Translations under genes and position numbers: made by a program
Shown: positions 6,461-8,519 of the stretch, piece by piece
Layout of the letters: each line of letters starts with the position of its first letter
Position numbering within the stretch: the first letter of the stretch is position 1
The notes under the pieces: model-generated
Database searches by the model: none
Told to the model about the DNA's origin: nothing
Seen by the model: the letters and a program-made list of their open reading frames with translations, nothing else
Source of the DNA: Lutispora sp.
GTDB lineage: Bacteria > Bacillota > Clostridia > Lutisporales > Lutisporaceae
Assembly: GCA_030834765.1 (NCBI GenBank)
Contig: JAUQXG010000430.1
Location: 1 to 8,519 of the forward strand
DNA: 8,519 nucleotides
Direction of reading: 5' to 3'

Positions 6461-6465
6461 GGAGG
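6461..6465 (+). promoter_or_regulatory. Ribosome binding site that fixes the argS start
   Basis: GGAGG is 8 nt before ATG 6474. In-frame upstream candidates are a GTG at 6396 inside the T-box sequence and an ATG at 6459 that abuts this site; neither has its own binding site. Confidence 0.85.
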
Positions 6466-6473
6466 TAGGAAAG

Positions 6474-8168
6474 ATGGATTTTAGAAAAGAAATTGCAGCA
6501 AAAATCAGTAAACTTACAGAATTAGAAGAAGAAAAGATTTCATCCCTTATAGAGATTCCACCACAAGGAAATATGGGAGACTATGCTTTTCCATGCTTTA
6601 CCTTAGCAAAGACAATGAGAAAAGCACCAAACATGATTGCAGCGGAACTAGCGAAACAATTTGAACAGGATGCCATTCTGGAAAAAGCAGAAGCAGCCGG
6701 GGGATATTTGAATTTCTTTGTAAATAAAACAGAGTTCATAAAAGCTACAATTCAAGAAGTTTTAGAAAAAGACACGGATTTTGGAAGTACAAAGGAAGGG
6801 GAAGGTAAAAAGGTACTAGTTGAGTTTTCCTCACCTAATATAGCAAAGCCTTTTCATATAGGACATCTTGTAAATACAGTTACCGGAAACGCCATAGAAA
6901 AAATATTTAAACATCTTGGATACGATACAGTAAAGCTAAACCACATAGGTGATTATGGAACTCAATTTGGTAAGCTCATCGTTGCCTATAAGCTATGGGG
7001 AAATGATGAAGTAATAGAAAAGGATCCAATCAATGAGCTTTTGAAAATATATGTAAAGTTTCATGATGAAGCGGAAAAAAATCCTGCTCTAGAAGATGAA
7101 GCAAGAAAATACTTCAAAATGCTTGAGCAAGGTGATGAAGAGGCTACTGCCCTATGGAAGAAATTTAAAGATTTAAGCTTAATGGAGTTTAAGAAGCTTT
7201 ATGACGATTTTAATATTACCTTTGATTCCTATGCAGGAGAGAGTTTCTATAGCGATAAAATGGATGAAGTGGTAGAAATATTAGAAAAGAACAATCTTTT
7301 AGTAGAAAGCAATGGAGCGAAGATCGTGGATCTTGAACAGTTTAATCTTCCGCCATGCATGATACTGAAGTCTGATGGAGCAACAATATATGCAACCCGT
7401 GATTTAGCTGCTGCAATTTATAGAAAAAGGACATATGATTTCTATAAATGCATTTATGTAGTTGGAAATACACAAGCACTTCATTTCAAACAATTTTTTA
7501 ATGTATTGAATCTAGCAGGCTTTGGGTGGTATAAAGATTGTATGCATATAGGTACATCCCTTGTAAAATTTGCAGATAGAAAGCTTGCATCTCGTAAAGG
7601 TGATGTAATATTTGCCAAAGAAGTAGTGGATGAGGCGGTAAGCAAGACTTTAGAAATCATAGAAAGCAAAGAACGAAAACTAGAGAATCCAACTGAAATT
7701 GCAAAGAAAATAGGCATGGGAGCCATCATTTATATCATATTGAAAAACAACAGAGATAGGGACATTGCCTTCTCATGGGAAGATATGCTCAGCTTTGAAG
7801 GTGAGTCAGGACCCTATGTGCAATATACTTATGTAAGGGGAAAGAGTATATTAAGAAAAGCAGGGGACTTTAACTTCGAAGCAGCAGATTATAGCCATCT
7901 AAACAGCGAAGATGAATTTAATATGGTAAAACTCCTTGATGCATTCAAAGATGCAGTAAAAGAAGCGGCAGAAAGGTATGAGCCTTTTGTAATCAGCAGA
8001 AATGTAACAGAGCTGGCAAAAGCATATAATAAGTTTTATAATACCCATCCAATACTAAATGCTGAAGAAAATATAAAAGCAGCAAGATTAAATCTTACAA
8101 AAGCAGTATGCTCCGTAATAAAGACCGGATTAGGCCTTTTAGGTATAGATACACCAGAAAACATGTAA
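6474..8168 (+). CDS. argS: Arginyl-tRNA synthetase
   Basis: At 564 residues this is a normal-length class I arginyl-tRNA synthetase, which charges tRNA-Arg with arginine using ATP in the cytosol. The N-terminal tRNA-D-loop-recognition domain contains [14 protein letters not shown] (29-42). The catalytic domain opens with [14 protein letters not shown] (119-132), carrying HIGH at 128-131, then [14 protein letters not shown]. The KMSKS counterpart is KLASRKG (370-376), a natural variant for ArgRS, where this motif is often degenerate. The C-terminal DALR anticodon-binding domain ends with [13 protein letters not shown]. The start at ATG 6474 rests on the GGAGG at 6461-6465 and on the beginning [11 protein letters not shown]. 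Expression is under the T-box leader, and a strong hairpin lies 11 nt after the stop, so argS is probably transcribed alone. Confidence 0.97.
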   Translation: MDFRKEIAAKISKLTELEEEKISSLIEIPPQGNMGDYAFPCFTLAKTMRKAPNMIAAELAKQFEQDAILEKAEAAGGYLNFFVNKTEFIKATIQEVLEKDTDFGSTKEGEGKKVLVEFSSPNIAKPFHIGHLVNTVTGNAIEKIFKHLGYDTVKLNHIGDYGTQFGKLIVAYKLWGNDEVIEKDPINELLKIYVKFHDEAEKNPALEDEARKYFKMLEQGDEEATALWKKFKDLSLMEFKKLYDDFNITFDSYAGESFYSDKMDEVVEILEKNNLLVESNGAKIVDLEQFNLPPCMILKSDGATIYATRDLAAAIYRKRTYDFYKCIYVVGNTQALHFKQFFNVLNLAGFGWYKDCMHIGTSLVKFADRKLASRKGDVIFAKEVVDEAVSKTLEIIESKERKLENPTEIAKKIGMGAIIYIILKNNRDRDIAFSWEDMLSFEGESGPYVQYTYVRGKSILRKAGDFNFEAADYSHLNSEDEFNMVKLLDAFKDAVKEAAERYEPFVISRNVTELAKAYNKFYNTHPILNAEENIKAARLNLTKAVCSVIKTGLGLLGIDTPENM

Positions 8169-8178
8169 GGTATGAAAA

Positions 8179-8234
8179 GGAAAATAACAAGTCAAAGATG
8201 CAGAATAGATTAGCATACTGACTTGTTATTTTCT
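8179..8234 (+). terminator. Long hairpin terminator after argS
   Basis: A 15-bp perfect stem (8180-8194 with 8219-8233; arms AAAATAACAAGTCA and TGACTTGTTATTTT within it) encloses a 24-nt loop containing a small ATGC/GCAT helix. The T-rich 3' arm serves as the U-tract, and little T-run follows it, so termination is likely but less classical. The symmetrical A/T arms could permit use on both strands. Confidence 0.75.
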
Positions 8235-8276
8235 TGCATATGCCTAAGGTAAATAATTGTAATAGTTATCCATCGT

Positions 8277-8305
8277 TTGAATAAGCTTTTTATATATGAT
8301 ATTAT
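8277..8305 (+). promoter_or_regulatory. Probable promoter for glmM
   Basis: TTGAAT (8277-8282), 17-nt spacer, TATTAT (8300-8305). The start would be near 8312, leaving a leader of about 130 nt. A TTGGAC/TATAAA pair at 8395-8424 was considered, but its transcript would begin at the ribosome binding site. Confidence 0.5.
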
Positions 8306-8317
8306 ATAGGATATGTA

Positions 8318-8407
8318 GTGTACAAACCACAAAATGATGAAGACAAAAGTTTGTGTGCAATAATTGATTTGTGACTATTGAAAAGCTGTATCTTTTGGAC
8401 AAATCAA
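8318..8407 (+). other. Two consecutive hairpins in the glmM leader
   Basis: Hairpin A: GTGTACAAAC (8318-8327) with GTTTGTGTGC (8349-8358), 10 pairs including three G-T. Hairpin B: TTGATTTGT (8364-8372) with ACAAATCAA (8399-8407), nine perfect pairs, with an inner AAAAG/CTTTT helix (8381-8385 with 8392-8396). No known riboswitch motif is recognised and no T-run follows, so function is unknown. Confidence 0.4.
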
Positions 8408-8441
8408 TAAACTGAATATATAAAAAGAAGGGGGTCACAGG

Positions 8442-8519
8442 ATGGGTCGCTTATTTGGTACAGATGGTGTAAGGGGTATTGCGAATAAAGAACTTGATTC
8501 AATGTTGGCATTCAACCTA
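8442..8519 (+). CDS. glmM: Phosphoglucosamine mutase, N-terminal fragment (partial)
   Basis: The first 26 codons are present and run off the window edge. [15 protein letters not shown] is the highly conserved beginning of GlmM, the phosphohexomutase that converts glucosamine-6-phosphate to glucosamine-1-phosphate for UDP-GlcNAc and thus peptidoglycan synthesis. The FGTDGVRG loop is a strong family mark. ATG 8442 is preceded by AAGGGGG (8428-8434) with a 7-nt spacer. The catalytic phosphoserine and metal-binding loop lie beyond the window and cannot be checked. Other phosphomannomutase/phosphoglucomutase relatives usually differ at this N-terminus. Confidence 0.93.
   Translation, partial: MGRLFGTDGVRGIANKELDSMLAFNL

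Noticed and set aside
8395..8424. TTGGAC/TATAAA as the glmM promoter
   Set aside because: Spacing of 18 nt is acceptable, but the transcript would begin about at the ribosome binding site (8428-8434), leaving no usable leader.
8244..8438. 64-codon minus-strand frame in the glmM leader
   Set aside because: AT-rich frame rich in Tyr, Ile and Leu over the promoter and hairpins; no recognisable domain.

Overview
The window is low-GC, AT-rich DNA from a Gram-positive anaerobe, almost certainly a member of the Clostridia. This rests on strong AGGAGG-type ribosome binding sites, tightly packed same-strand genes, a T-box leader in front of an aminoacyl-tRNA synthetase, and a ferredoxin-dependent 2-oxoacid oxidoreductase beside phosphate butyryltransferase and butyrate kinase. 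An amino-acid-fermenting clostridium fits best; the genus cannot be fixed from the sequence alone. Every gene lies on the + strand.

Region 1 (1-4657) is the 3' part of a catabolic operon whose promoter lies outside the window. It holds the last codons of ptb, then buk, a P-loop NTPase of unknown role, a small 2x[4Fe-4S] ferredoxin subunit, and the alpha, beta and gamma subunits of a VOR/KOR-type 2-oxoacid:ferredoxin oxidoreductase. It ends in an imperfect hairpin and a strong intrinsic terminator. Read together, a 2-oxoacid (probably branched-chain, from Val/Leu/Ile) is oxidatively decarboxylated to acyl-CoA with reduction of ferredoxin. Ptb then makes the acyl-phosphate, and Buk turns it into the free acid plus ATP. 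This is the oxidative arm of a Stickland-type fermentation.

Region 2 (4658-6076) is a single gene with its own sigma-A-type promoter, coding for a leaderless (cytosolic) alkaline-phosphatase-superfamily phosphodiesterase with a complete metal-binding set.

Region 3 (6077-8234) is argS behind a complete T-box leader. The leader has Stem I with a K-turn, AGUA/GAA loop E, AG bulge and distal loop, then the T-box sequence with TGGT bulge, an antiterminator and a terminator. The best specifier triplet is AGA (Arg), agreeing with the gene. A long perfect hairpin closes the unit.

Region 4 (8235-8519) holds a promoter, a leader of about 130 nt with two predicted hairpins, and the first 26 codons of glmM (phosphoglucosamine mutase).

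Most of the window is recognisable metabolism. The least explained items are the P-loop NTPase inside the operon, the substrate of the phosphodiesterase, and the structured glmM leader. I saw no mobile element, CRISPR array, phage gene, tRNA or rRNA.
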